From Comamonadaceae bacterium CG12_big_fil_rev_8_21_14_0_65_59_15 (lineage in GTDB: Bacteria; Pseudomonadota; Gammaproteobacteria; Burkholderiales; Burkholderiaceae_C): a stretch of DNA of 64,000 nucleotides. Below, piece after piece: positions 32,943 through 42,927 of the stretch. The notes under the pieces are model-generated. The model saw only the letters and a program-made list of their open reading frames with translations, did not search any database and was not told where the DNA came from. The stretch is taken from contig PCUV01000057.1 of the NCBI GenBank assembly GCA_002786915.1, forward strand, positions 1 to 64,000, written 5' to 3'. Numbering within the stretch: the stretch's first letter is position 1; every line of letters begins with the position of its first letter. The translations under genes and the position numbers were made by a program.

Positions 32943-35608
32943 GCCCGCCGCACAAGTTGCAAGGTGCACCCGAATCGATAGAGTCGCGCGAAGTCAAGGC
33001 ACACCGCCTGGCCGAGCTCAAACGCCGTGCCCAAGCGGTACTGGCCGACGCCAGCCCGGCGCAAGCGGGCGCACAGGAGCAGATCGAATCGGTGCGCCTG
33101 ACCCAATTACTGGAAGACCTGCGCATCTATCAGGTTGAGCTGGAACTGCAAAATGAAGAGCTGCAAGCGGCCCAACTGGAAGCCGAGATGGCGCGTCGGC
33201 GTTACCAGCTCTTGTTTGCCCAGATGCCGCTGGCGGCCATGGTGCTCGACATGCAAGGCCAGGTGGACGACAGGAACGAGCGCGCGGATGCCCTGCTGGG
33301 GCCACGCGGGCACTATGTGGCGGCGGACAACCGCTTGTGGAAGCTGCTGCGCCGCGCGGATCGGCACCGTTTGCATAGCGCCTTGCGCAACCTGGTGCCG
33401 GGTGAAGCGCAGCGCGTCGAGCGCCTGGTGCTGGCGCCCGAGCCCGCGCAAGAGCCGGTGTTTGACGCTTACCTGATCGGTCTGTCGATCGACTACAAGC
33501 TGGACCGGCGCGTGCTGGCTTTGTGGGTGGACCAGTCCAGCGAGGTGGCGCGTCAGCGTGACCAACAGCTGTACACGGCGTTGCTCGACTCCAGTGACAG
33601 CTTCATTTACGCCGCCGATGCGCAGGGCAGCATGGTTCTGGCCAACCAGGCGCTGTTGAGCTTTCTGGGTGTCCCGCGCGAGCAGGTGCTGGGGCAAAAG
33701 CGTGAGCAGTTTTTGCCCTTGCGCACGGCCATTGAGCAAAACCAGGGCGACCAGAAAGTGCTGCGTGATGGGCAAATGTTGACGAAGGAAGACCGCATCG
33801 GCGGGTCTGCTGCACAAGGTGAATTGACTTTTCTGACGCGCAAATTTCCGCTGCGTGGCCTGGCCGGTGAGATCTATGGTGTGGGTGGTATTTCAACCGA
33901 CATCACGCAGATGAAAGACCAGCAGCGTCTGGCGCAGATGAGCGAAGCCGTGTTCATGAGCTCATCGGATGCGATCATCATCACCGACGCCGACACGCAC
34001 ATGCTGCGCGTGAACCCGGCATTTACGCGCCAGACCGGTTTCTCGGCCGAGTCGGTGCTGGGCCAAAAGACCAATATCCTCAAATCCGGCCGCCAGGAAA
34101 AAGCTTTCTACACCGCCATGTGGCAAAGCCTGGGCAGCATGGGTACCTGGTCGGGCGAACTGTGCAACCGACGTTCTGACGGCGTGCATTACACCGTGTG
34201 GTCGGCCATCAACGCCGTGGTGGACGCCAAGGGCCGGGTGCTGCATTACGTGGCGGTGCAAACCGACGTGACGCAGTTGCACAACGCACAGCAGGCGCTG
34301 GCGCACCAGGCTTCTTATGACACCCTCACCGGCTTGCCCAACCGTGCGCTGTTTGGCGACCGCCTGGTACAACTGGTGGCGTCGTCGCAGCGCCATGGCA
34401 AAAATTTTGCGCTGTTGTTTGTTGATCTGGATCGCTTCAAAGAAGTGAACGACACGCTGGGGCATCAGGTCGGTGACCGGCTGCTGAAAGAATTGGCGCA
34501 GCGCCTGCAAGACGGCGTGCGTGCTGAGGACACCGTTGCGCGCATCGGTGGCGATGAATTTGTGGTGTTGCTGCCCGATACCGACGAGGCTGGTGCACTG
34601 GCGGCGGCCGACAACTTGCTGGCGCGTGTGCGTGCCGAGCTGGTGCTGGACCAGACCCTGCCGTACCGCCCCATGGCCAGCATGGGCATGGCGCTGTTCC
34701 CGCGTGACGGCGACACGCCCGACCTGTTGATGCGCAACGCCGACCTGGCCATGTATGGTGCCAAGCTTGACGGGCGCAACCGTGTTTGCACCTATGCGCC
34801 CACCATGCGTCAGGTCAATGACCAACTGTTTGCCGTGCAGAACGACTTGATTCTGGCGCTGGAACAAGGCCAGTTGCGCTTGCACTACCAGCCCAAGTGT
34901 TGTCTGTCGGACGGCCTTCTGGTGGGGGCCGAGGCGCTGGTGCGCTGGCAACGCGCAGGCAGTGGTCTGGTGCTGCCCGGCGAGTTCATTGGCGTGGCCG
35001 AAAAGACCGGTTTGCTGGTGGCGCTGGACAAATGGGTGCTCAACGAAGCCTTGCGTCAGCTGGGGCAATGGTGCGCGCAGGGGCGCTGGCAAAGTGGCTG
35101 GCGTCTGGCGGTGAATCAGAATGTGGTGGACTTACAGCGCCCAGGGATGCTGACAGACTTGCAGCAGATGCTGGCGCTGCACCATGTCAACGCCACTGTG
35201 CTGGAGCTTGAAATTACCGAAGACGCCTTGCTGCACCACACGCCCGAGCAACTGCAACGGCTGGAACAATTGATCCAGATGGGGATTACCGTGGCGATTG
35301 ACGACTTTGGTACCGGTTATTCCAGCCTGGCTTATCTGCATCAGTTGCCGGCGTCGGTGATCAAGATCGACCGAAGTTTTGTCAGCGGCATGTTGACTGA
35401 TGACAACGATGCGGTGCTGGTGCAAACCATCATCAACATGGCGCACAACCTGGGGCACAAGGTGGTGGCAGAGGGCATTGAGCTGCCCAGTCAGCGTGAA
35501 ATGCTACAGCGTCTGGGGGCCGAAGTGGGTCAGGGTTTCCTGTTTGACCCGGCCATTGACGCCGAGCAGTTTGACGCGCGCTGGCTTGCGCCTGTGGCCG
35601 CGTCTTGA
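32939..35608 (+). CDS. PAS-GGDEF-EAL cyclic-di-GMP enzyme
   Basis: 889 residues; the ATG overlaps the upstream stop, which decides the start. Order: N-terminal coiled coil (L-R-I-Y-Q-V-E-L-E-L-Q-N-E-E-L), PAS-like domains (about 70-200, 205-320, 330-440), GGDEF domain with intact G-G-D-E-F near 537 and an R-A-E-D inhibitory site five residues before it, then an EAL domain with G-A-E-A-L-V-R-W near 664, E-I-T-E-D, D-D-F-G-T-G-Y-S-S and K-I-D. Both cyclase and phosphodiesterase motifs look complete. Translational coupling to the CheB-CheR-PAS protein suggests one signalling unit. Confidence 0.93.
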   Translation: MSPPHKLQGAPESIESREVKAHRLAELKRRAQAVLADASPAQAGAQEQIESVRLTQLLEDLRIYQVELELQNEELQAAQLEAEMARRRYQLLFAQMPLAAMVLDMQGQVDDRNERADALLGPRGHYVAADNRLWKLLRRADRHRLHSALRNLVPGEAQRVERLVLAPEPAQEPVFDAYLIGLSIDYKLDRRVLALWVDQSSEVARQRDQQLYTALLDSSDSFIYAADAQGSMVLANQALLSFLGVPREQVLGQKREQFLPLRTAIEQNQGDQKVLRDGQMLTKEDRIGGSAAQGELTFLTRKFPLRGLAGEIYGVGGISTDITQMKDQQRLAQMSEAVFMSSSDAIIITDADTHMLRVNPAFTRQTGFSAESVLGQKTNILKSGRQEKAFYTAMWQSLGSMGTWSGELCNRRSDGVHYTVWSAINAVVDAKGRVLHYVAVQTDVTQLHNAQQALAHQASYDTLTGLPNRALFGDRLVQLVASSQRHGKNFALLFVDLDRFKEVNDTLGHQVGDRLLKELAQRLQDGVRAEDTVARIGGDEFVVLLPDTDEAGALAAADNLLARVRAELVLDQTLPYRPMASMGMALFPRDGDTPDLLMRNADLAMYGAKLDGRNRVCTYAPTMRQVNDQLFAVQNDLILALEQGQLRLHYQPKCCLSDGLLVGAEALVRWQRAGSGLVLPGEFIGVAEKTGLLVALDKWVLNEALRQLGQWCAQGRWQSGWRLAVNQNVVDLQRPGMLTDLQQMLALHHVNATVLELEITEDALLHHTPEQLQRLEQLIQMGITVAIDDFGTGYSSLAYLHQLPASVIKIDRSFVSGMLTDDNDAVLVQTIINMAHNLGHKVVAEGIELPSQREMLQRLGAEVGQGFLFDPAIDAEQFDARWLAPVAAS

Positions 35609-35619
35609 TGTCGTAACCC

Positions 35620-36093
35620 TCAGTTTCGCAGCACGGTGTCGCTGCGAAACTGGTCGTGGCAGTTCTTGCAGCTTTTTTGCACCTCATCGACACTGGTTTT
35701 GATGGCTGGCAAGTCACCGCTGTCGGCGGTTTGCACTAGGTTGTTGACCGCAGTCAGAAATCGGTCTTGCGCTTTCTTGAACTCGGCGGGCTGGCTCCAG
35801 ACCTCTGGCTTGGCGCGCGTGGGCCGGTAGTTGCCTTCGGCGCTGAAATAGGCCCAGGGCTGCGTGGAAAGCGATTGCAGGGCGCGCGCCTGTTCGGCAA
35901 ATTCAGCCTTGACATAATCGCGCCGGTCGCGCGCCACCAGTCCCATCGGTTCCAGCGCTTTGGTGAACTGCTTGAAGATGGCCAGCCGCTTGCTTTGCAA
36001 TTGCTGCGGGTGCGGGTCACGCCCGCCTCGGTCGCAGGCTGTCAGAAGGGCAATGCTCAGCAAGGCAAGTGTGAATTTTTTGTGGGTTGTCAT
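35620..36093 (-). CDS. Class II cytochrome c (c556/c'-like) lipoprotein
   Basis: 157 residues. The start ATG at 36093 gives a lipoprotein signal with L-L-T-A-C-D. The helical-bundle body ends in the heme site C-K-N-C-H-D-Q-F-R about 16 residues from the C terminus, the position expected of cytochrome c'/c556. It is probably membrane-anchored in the periplasm; the electron partner is unknown. It lies 22 bases downstream of glnE, possibly co-transcribed, and meets the GGDEF-EAL gene tail to tail with 11 bases between. Confidence 0.88.
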   Translation of the reverse strand: MTTHKKFTLALLSIALLTACDRGGRDPHPQQLQSKRLAIFKQFTKALEPMGLVARDRRDYVKAEFAEQARALQSLSTQPWAYFSAEGNYRPTRAKPEVWSQPAEFKKAQDRFLTAVNNLVQTADSGDLPAIKTSVDEVQKSCKNCHDQFRSDTVLRN

Positions 36094-36115
36094 GCTTGCA
36101 AATAAATGAAAAAGT

Positions 36116-38851
36116 TCAGTTGACGAGCGTATCGCGCGCGCAGCCCAATACCTGCTGCCACAGCGCCAGAATGGCGGCACGTTCGGTGGCCAGTTGATCC
36201 ACTGCTACCTCGCTGGGCGCTTCGTCCAGCCGCGCCCGGTGCTGCACCTGACGCAGGGTGCGGTAGGCGTCTGCCGCCGTATGCCCCACGCTGTCTGGCA
36301 GCAGGCCCAGCGCCTGCGCGCGCTCTAGCAGCGCGATGTTGCCCGCGTTGGCCAGCAGCTCGGGGTGCGCACGCGACTGCGACAACACCAGAAACTGCGT
36401 CACAAACTCCACGTCCATCATGCCACCGGCGCTGTGCTTGACGTCAAAGCGCTCGGGTGGCGTCGGGTTGGCGCTGGCCACACGCTGGCGCATGGCACAG
36501 ATTTCAGCCGCCAGCTCAGCCGCATCGCGTTCGGCGGTCAGTACCGCGTTACGCACCGCGTCAAAGCGCGTGTGCATCGACGCATCCCCCAGCACGCAGC
36601 GCGCGCGCGTGATGGCCTGGTGCTCCCAGGTCCAGGCGGTGTTGGAGCCGCGCTGTTGCTGGTACTTGGCGTACGCGTTAAAACTGGTGATCAACAGCCC
36701 GGCGTTGCCATTGGGTCGTAGCGCCGTGTCGATCTCATAGACGTCGCCTTCGCCGGTCTTGACGGTGAGCCAGTTGATGAGTTTGCGCACCAGGTTGGCA
36801 TACACCTCGGGGGCGCGCTCGTCGTCATCGTCAAACACAAACACCACATCCAGGTCGCTGCCGTAGCCCAGTTCTTTGCCGCCGAGCTTGCCGTAGGCAA
36901 TGATGCCGAACTGTGGCTGCCCGCGGTGCGTTTTTTTCAGGCGGCTCCAGCACCAGCGGGTGGTGATGCGCAGCACCGCGTCGGCCAATGCGCTCAGGTC
37001 ATCAGCCACCTGTTCTACCGTGAGCACGCCTTCGACGTCACGCGCCAGCGTGCGAAACACCTCGGCGTGCTGCGCGCGGCGCAACAGGTTCAAGAGCGAT
37101 TCGTCGTCGTCTTCGCCTGCGGCTTGCAAGGCCAGACGTCGGTGATCGAGCTCGGCTTCAAAGGCGGCGGCGTCAAAGCGTTCGTCGAGCAAGGTGGCGG
37201 CTGCCAGTTCGTCGATCACGCCCGGGTGCAGCAACAGGTAGCGCGCCGGCCAACGTGCCGCGCCCAGCAGCCGCAACAGGCGTTCGTGCACGTTGGGTCG
37301 CTCCAGCAGCAGCGCCAGGTAGCTTTCGCGGCGCAGCAGCGGCTCCATCCAGTCCACCAAGCCAATAGCTGCAACCTCCGAAACGCGCCCCTCTTGTACC
37401 CATTGCGTGGTGCGCGAGAGCAGGCGCATCAGCCGCGCGCGTGATTCGTCGCGCAGCGCCGCAACGCGCGGATGATCCAGCCAGGCTTGCAGGCGCTGGC
37501 GCAGGGCATCACCTACTTTGGGTAACAGTTCGGCAATGCTGGCGCTGGCGTCTAGGCCCTGACCGGATTGGCAATGGGGGCACTCTGGTTCAGCCCCCCC
37601 CAGCAGCGTGTCGAACTCTTGCGCTACCAGTTCGCGGTGGGCGTCGAGCTGTTCCAGAAACTGTGCGGTGCTCTCCAGCCCCAGCGTGCTGGAAATCCAG
37701 GCCAGGTCGGCGTCTTGTGTGGGCAGCACGTGCGTCTGCTGGTCGTCCAGGTACTGGATGCGGTGCTCCACCCGGCGTAAAAACTGGTACGCCTGCGCCA
37801 GCGCCTGCGCCTTGTCGGCTGTCATCAGGTTGGCCTTGACCAGACGCGGCAGCGCACTCAGCGTGGCGCGGGTGCGCAGCTCGGGGAATTGCCCGCCGCG
37901 TACCACCTGTAGCAGTTGCACAATGAATTCAATCTCGCGGATGCCCCCGCGTGAGAGCTTGACGTCGTTGGCGCGCTCGGGCCGCCCGGCACTGCGCTTG
38001 CTGGCGTGGTCACGAATCTGGCGATGCAGCAGGCGCAGCGATTCGAACACGCTGTAGTCCAGGTAGCGCCTGAAAACAAATGGCATCACCACCTTGCGCA
38101 GCGCCTGGATGGAGCCGTCGTGAACGCTGGCCCAGGGCGCCACGACCCGGCTTTTGAGCCAGGCAAAGCGCTCCCATTCGCGCCCCTGTACGTGCAGGTA
38201 TTCTTCCAGTGCATCCAGCGATACGGCCGGTGGCCCCGAGTTGCCGTTGGGGCGCAGCGCCAGGTCCACCCGGAACACAAAACCATGGTCGGTGGCCTCG
38301 CCCACCAGTGCATAAAGGGCTTTCACCGCCATAGCAAAGTATTCGTGGTTGCTGATGCGTCCGCGCCCTTGCGCGTCACCCACCGTCTCGCCGTCCTCGT
38401 CATAAATGTAGATCAGGTCGATGTCGCTCGACACGTTGAGCTCGCGCGCGCCGAGCTTGCCCATACCCAAAATCCATAGCTGCGCGCGCTGTCCCTGCAC
38501 GGTGGTGGGCGCACCGTAGCGCTGGTCCAGCGTGGTCTGCACCTCGGTCAACGCCTGGTTGAGTGCAAACTCGGCCAGGTCGGTCATGGCCTGGGTAATG
38601 TGTGACAGCGGTGCTTGCTCGTCGCAGTCCTGCACCAGTAGACGCTCTAGCACCAGCGCGCGCAGGATACGCAGCGCGCACCCACAGTCCTGGCCGCTCT
38701 GACGCAGGGCGTCAAAGGTGGATTGAAGGTGCTGCGGTGTGGGCATGCCTGCGGGCAACAAGGACAATTGCTGTTCAAAGCGGCGACGTACCCGCTGCGC
38801 AAAACGCGACTGCTGAGACAGGGGAGCTCGGGTCATAATTCTGTTGTTCAA
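36116..38851 (-). CDS. glnE: Bifunctional glutamine synthetase adenylyltransferase/deadenylylase
   Basis: 911 residues, normal for GlnE. It adenylylates and deadenylylates glutamine synthetase in response to PII. There are two nucleotidyltransferase domains. The N-terminal one has G-A-R-E-L-N-V-S-S-D-I-D-L-I near residue 130; the C-terminal one has G-S-D-L-D-V-V-F-V-F near 665. Each is followed by a helical domain; the linker includes R-G-G-I-R-E-I-E-F near 300. The ATG at 38836 is a second possible start. It starts 17 bases from the divergent yhdP, so its promoter must overlap that coding end or region. Confidence 0.96.
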   Translation of the reverse strand: MNNRIMTRAPLSQQSRFAQRVRRRFEQQLSLLPAGMPTPQHLQSTFDALRQSGQDCGCALRILRALVLERLLVQDCDEQAPLSHITQAMTDLAEFALNQALTEVQTTLDQRYGAPTTVQGQRAQLWILGMGKLGARELNVSSDIDLIYIYDEDGETVGDAQGRGRISNHEYFAMAVKALYALVGEATDHGFVFRVDLALRPNGNSGPPAVSLDALEEYLHVQGREWERFAWLKSRVVAPWASVHDGSIQALRKVVMPFVFRRYLDYSVFESLRLLHRQIRDHASKRSAGRPERANDVKLSRGGIREIEFIVQLLQVVRGGQFPELRTRATLSALPRLVKANLMTADKAQALAQAYQFLRRVEHRIQYLDDQQTHVLPTQDADLAWISSTLGLESTAQFLEQLDAHRELVAQEFDTLLGGAEPECPHCQSGQGLDASASIAELLPKVGDALRQRLQAWLDHPRVAALRDESRARLMRLLSRTTQWVQEGRVSEVAAIGLVDWMEPLLRRESYLALLLERPNVHERLLRLLGAARWPARYLLLHPGVIDELAAATLLDERFDAAAFEAELDHRRLALQAAGEDDDESLLNLLRRAQHAEVFRTLARDVEGVLTVEQVADDLSALADAVLRITTRWCWSRLKKTHRGQPQFGIIAYGKLGGKELGYGSDLDVVFVFDDDDERAPEVYANLVRKLINWLTVKTGEGDVYEIDTALRPNGNAGLLITSFNAYAKYQQQRGSNTAWTWEHQAITRARCVLGDASMHTRFDAVRNAVLTAERDAAELAAEICAMRQRVASANPTPPERFDVKHSAGGMMDVEFVTQFLVLSQSRAHPELLANAGNIALLERAQALGLLPDSVGHTAADAYRTLRQVQHRARLDEAPSEVAVDQLATERAAILALWQQVLGCARDTLVN

Positions 38852-38868
38852 TCTGATTCTGAAACCAT

Positions 38869-41800
38869 TTGTCTGCCCCGTATTACACCCTGCTCAAAAA
38901 CTGGTCGGCGCTGACCCGCTGGCTGTTGTCGGCCGTGCTTGTGTTCTGGCTGTTGCTGGGCATGGCCTGGGGCACGCTGCACTGGCTGATTGTGCCGCGA
39001 ATCGATCAATTTCGCCCGCAGCTAGAGTCGCTGGCCACGCGCGCGCTAGGGGTTCCGGTGCGTCTGGGTGCGATCGTGGCGGGCTCCAACGGCTTGGTTC
39101 CTTCGTTTGAACTGTCCAACGTGGAGCTGTTTGACGCGCAGGGCCGGGTGGCGCTGAACCTGTCGCGGGTACGGGTGTCTTTGTCGCCACGCTCGCTGTG
39201 GCGGTTGGGTTTTGAGCAGATTTACATCGAGAGCCCGACGTTGGACATCCGCCGCCTGGCAGACGGCCAGGTCACGATTGCGGGTCTGGTGGTGTCGGGA
39301 CCACCCGGCGCAGACGCGGGCGCGCTGGACTGGTTTTTTTCGCAATATGAGTTTGTCATTGCCAAGGGAATGGTGCGCTACAGCGACGAATTGCGCGGCG
39401 CGCCCAGCCTGGTCTTGCAACAGGTGGACATGGTGGTGCGCAACGCGGGCAGACACCACGATCTACGTCTGGACGCGACACCCCCGCCGCAGTGGGGTGA
39501 GCGCCTGAGCCTGCGCGGCAAGTTCATGCAGCCCCTGCTAGAGCTGAGCCGTGGGCGCTGGCAACAGTGGGACGGGCAGTTGTTTGTGGTCTGCGCACGC
39601 GTTGACTTGTCGCGCTTGCAGGCTTATGCCGACCTGGGTTTTGAATTGCGCCAGGGTGCAGGCGCGTTGCGCGCCTGGGTGGACATTAGTCATACCCGCG
39701 TTAGCGCGGCGGTGGCAGACGTGGCACTGTCGCAGGTGGAGCTCAAACTGGGTGCCGAGCTGCAGGCGCTGGCTTTGCAACAGGTGCAGGGTCGGATCGG
39801 GATGCGCAGCGTGCCTGGCGGACAGGAGTTGTCCAGCCAGGCGTTGACGTTTGAGACGCCCGACGGTCTGCGCTGGCCCGGTGGCAATGTACGTTGGTTG
39901 TCGGTTGCAGCGCAGGGCGACCTGGGTGCACACGGCGAGTTGCAGGCAGATCAGCTTGATTTGGAAGCGCTGGCGCAAATTGCTGATCGACTGCCGCTAC
40001 AGGCCGTCTGGCGCCAACAACTGGCTGCTTACGCACCCAAAGGGCGGTTGGAGTCGCTTTCGGCAAGTTGGCAGGGCGATCTGCCCACGCCCACGCGCTA
40101 CCGGGCGCAGGCGCAGTTGCGCCAGATCGAGGTGACAGCGCAGGCACCGTTGCCTGGCGTGCGCGCGTTGGACCTTGACCTTGACCTGAACCAGGACGGC
40201 GGAAACGCACGCTTGAATTTGGCCGCTGGCAGTGTGGACTTGCCCGGCGTGCTGCAAGACAGCGTGGTGGCGCTGGACCAGGCGTCGGCGCAGGCCAGCT
40301 GGCAGCGCCGCGGCGAGGATTGGCAGGTGCAGGTGTCTGACCTGCGTTTTGTCAACGCCGACGCGCAGGGCCAGGCGCAAATCAAGTGGCGTACCAGTGA
40401 CGTGCAAGGCGATACCAGGCGCAGCCGCTGGCCAGGCACCATCGACCTGCAGGCTACCTTAAGCCGTGCCGACGCGCGCCAGGTGCACCGTTATTTGCCG
40501 CTGGTGATTGACCCCGAGGCGCGCGACTACCTGCGCCTGGCGTTGCAGGCCGGCAACGCGCACGACGTGAGTTTTGCGGTCAAGGGTGACATCGACCAAA
40601 TCCCGGCGCTGGACGCACGCCAGGGTGTTTTTCGCATCATCGCGCCGTTCAGTCACGTCAACTTTGCGTATGTGCCGCGTGCCTTGCAGGATGCCGCTGA
40701 CGCAGCCTGGCCGACACTGCTGGACGCCAGCGGTGAGGTGCTGATTACCGGCAACGCACTGCAGGTCAAAGACGTGCGCGCCAAGCTGGGCGATACGGGC
40801 GCGCTGCAGGTGACGCATGCGCAGGCGTCCATTGCCGATCTGCTGCATGCCCGTGTGGTGGTGGAAGCAAATATCAAGGGCCTACTGGCCGACTTTTTGA
40901 AGACTGTGCGTACGTCAGCGCTGGATACGCTAACCGGCCGTGCCTTGTCTGTAGCTAGCGCCAGCGGCCAAGCTGACATGGCGCTCAAACTGTCAGTACC
41001 CGTGGCTGATGTGGCTCAGACCACGGTGCAGGGCAGTGTGCGCTTTACCGGTAATGACGTGCAGCTTACGCCTGACACGCCCCGCTTGACGCGCACCCGG
41101 GGCGTGCTCAATTACACCGATCGTGGCTTGAGCCTGAGCGGCGTGCAGGCGCGTTTGCTGGGGGGTGACGCCAGACTGGACGGTGGCTTGCAGTTTGGTG
41201 AGGCGCTCACGGGCGCGCAGCGCAGCGCGCCAGCGGTCCTTCAGATCACCGGAATGGTGAGCGCCGAGGGTTTGCGTCAGGCCCCAGAGTTGGGTTTTTT
41301 AGTACCTCTGGCACGCTATTTAAATGGCAGCACGCTGTACAAGGCCAGTGTGGGCTTGCGCCATGGATTTCCAGAAATTTCCATCAGTACCAACTTGCAA
41401 GGCATGAGCTCATCGCTGCCGTTGCCGCTGCAAAAAAGTGAGGCCATCGCATTGCCGTTGCTGTTGCACTGGGGGCCCGCGGCGGCGAACGCCGCGCCCG
41501 CCGATGACCGTATTGAGCTGACCTTGGGGCGGCAATTGCAAGTGGTGTATGAGCGCAACACCGCAGTGACGCCCAGCCGCGTGGTACGGGGTTTGATCAA
41601 CCTGGGTCCAGAATCCCTGGGTACCCGTGATCTACCGCCAAACGGAGTGCAAGCCAATGCCAGCGCACAGCGGCTTGACCTCGACGCGTGGAGCGGCGTC
41701 GCCGCGCAACTCGGCTGGTTGGGCAGCGCGGGTTCCAACCGGTTGGATAGGCGCGCGGCGGACTACCTTCCCAGTACGCTGGGCTTGCGTGTGGACAGCC

Positions 41801-42927
41801 TGGTTGCGGGTGGGCGTGAGTACCGCGAACTGGTGCTAGGGGCGGACCGCGAGGGTACGTTGTGGCGCGCCAACGTGCTGGCCACCGAGCTCAATGGCTA
41901 CCTGGAATATCGCCCGCCCAGCAATTCAGTTGCGGGCAGCGGCGGTCGGGTGTATGCGCGGCTGGCGCGTCTGACACTGGCACCCGCAGCGGCCAATGAG
42001 GTGGAATCGCTGATGGACACGCAACCCACCAGCGTCCCGGCGCTGGACGTGGTGGTGGATGACTTTGAGCTGCGTGGCAAGCACCTGGGGCGGCTTGAGG
42101 TGGAGGCGATCAACCGACTGGCGCAGGGCGCAGGCAACGCCGACGGTGTGCGCGAATGGCGTTTGAACAAGCTCAACCTGAGTGTGCCCGAGGCCACCTT
42201 GACGGCCAACGGCAACTGGACGCGGTTGAACGCGCAGGCCCTGCGCCCAGGCGCCCCGGCTTTGGAGCGGCGTCGCACGGTGCTCAATTTCAAGCTCGAT
42301 ATTGCCGACGGCGGCAAACTGCTGGAGCGTTTTGGCATGGCCGGTGTGGTGCGCCAGGGCAGCGGCAAGATCGAAGGCCAGGCGGCCTGGTTGGGCTCAC
42401 CGTTGAAGCCCGACTACCCCACGTTGGGCGGCGCGTTGGCCGTGAATGTGGCCAGCGGCCAGTTTCTCAAAGCCGATCCGGGCCTGGCCAAATTGCTGGG
42501 CGTGCTCAGCCTGCAGGCCTTGCCACGGCGCTTGACGCTGGACTTCCGCGATGTCTTTAGCGAAGGCTTTGCGTTTGACTTTTTGCGTGGCGACGTGACG
42601 CTTGACAAAGGCATTGCGCACACCAACAACCTGCAGATGAAAGGTGTCAACGCCGCCGTGCTGATGGACGGGCAGACCGACCTGGCGCTGGAGACGCAAG
42701 ACATCAAGGTGGTGGTGGTGCCCGAGATCAACGCCGGTACCGCGTCGCTCATTGCCACCGTCATCAACCCGGCGGTGGGGCTGGGGACGTTTCTTGCGCA
42801 ATGGCTGTTGCGCCGCCCGTTGATGGACTCGGCGACGCAGGAATTTCGCATCGACGGCAGCTGGGCCGACCCGCAAGTGCACAAGCTGGCGGCCCCTGCT
42901 GTTCCAACCAAGGAGACCCGACCATGA
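38869..42927 (+). CDS. yhdP: YhdP-family AsmA-like protein
   Basis: 1352 residues, the expected size for YhdP (TIGR02099). One N-terminal membrane span (W-L-L-S-A-V-L-V-F-W-L-L-L-G near 18-35) is followed by a very long periplasmic beta-rich body and a C-terminal AsmA-like part ending in V-G-L-G-T-F-L-A-Q-W-L-L-R-R-P. YhdP proteins move phospholipids between inner and outer membrane, together with TamB and YdbH. The start is a TTG; an in-frame TGA three codons above leaves no better choice. Its stop overlaps the nitrilase start (ATGA). Confidence 0.93.
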   Translation: MSAPYYTLLKNWSALTRWLLSAVLVFWLLLGMAWGTLHWLIVPRIDQFRPQLESLATRALGVPVRLGAIVAGSNGLVPSFELSNVELFDAQGRVALNLSRVRVSLSPRSLWRLGFEQIYIESPTLDIRRLADGQVTIAGLVVSGPPGADAGALDWFFSQYEFVIAKGMVRYSDELRGAPSLVLQQVDMVVRNAGRHHDLRLDATPPPQWGERLSLRGKFMQPLLELSRGRWQQWDGQLFVVCARVDLSRLQAYADLGFELRQGAGALRAWVDISHTRVSAAVADVALSQVELKLGAELQALALQQVQGRIGMRSVPGGQELSSQALTFETPDGLRWPGGNVRWLSVAAQGDLGAHGELQADQLDLEALAQIADRLPLQAVWRQQLAAYAPKGRLESLSASWQGDLPTPTRYRAQAQLRQIEVTAQAPLPGVRALDLDLDLNQDGGNARLNLAAGSVDLPGVLQDSVVALDQASAQASWQRRGEDWQVQVSDLRFVNADAQGQAQIKWRTSDVQGDTRRSRWPGTIDLQATLSRADARQVHRYLPLVIDPEARDYLRLALQAGNAHDVSFAVKGDIDQIPALDARQGVFRIIAPFSHVNFAYVPRALQDAADAAWPTLLDASGEVLITGNALQVKDVRAKLGDTGALQVTHAQASIADLLHARVVVEANIKGLLADFLKTVRTSALDTLTGRALSVASASGQADMALKLSVPVADVAQTTVQGSVRFTGNDVQLTPDTPRLTRTRGVLNYTDRGLSLSGVQARLLGGDARLDGGLQFGEALTGAQRSAPAVLQITGMVSAEGLRQAPELGFLVPLARYLNGSTLYKASVGLRHGFPEISISTNLQGMSSSLPLPLQKSEAIALPLLLHWGPAAANAAPADDRIELTLGRQLQVVYERNTAVTPSRVVRGLINLGPESLGTRDLPPNGVQANASAQRLDLDAWSGVAAQLGWLGSAGSNRLDRRAADYLPSTLGLRVDSLVAGGREYRELVLGADREGTLWRANVLATELNGYLEYRPPSNSVAGSGGRVYARLARLTLAPAAANEVESLMDTQPTSVPALDVVVDDFELRGKHLGRLEVEAINRLAQGAGNADGVREWRLNKLNLSVPEATLTANGNWTRLNAQALRPGAPALERRRTVLNFKLDIADGGKLLERFGMAGVVRQGSGKIEGQAAWLGSPLKPDYPTLGGALAVNVASGQFLKADPGLAKLLGVLSLQALPRRLTLDFRDVFSEGFAFDFLRGDVTLDKGIAHTNNLQMKGVNAAVLMDGQTDLALETQDIKVVVVPEINAGTASLIATVINPAVGLGTFLAQWLLRRPLMDSATQEFRIDGSWADPQVHKLAAPAVPTKETRP

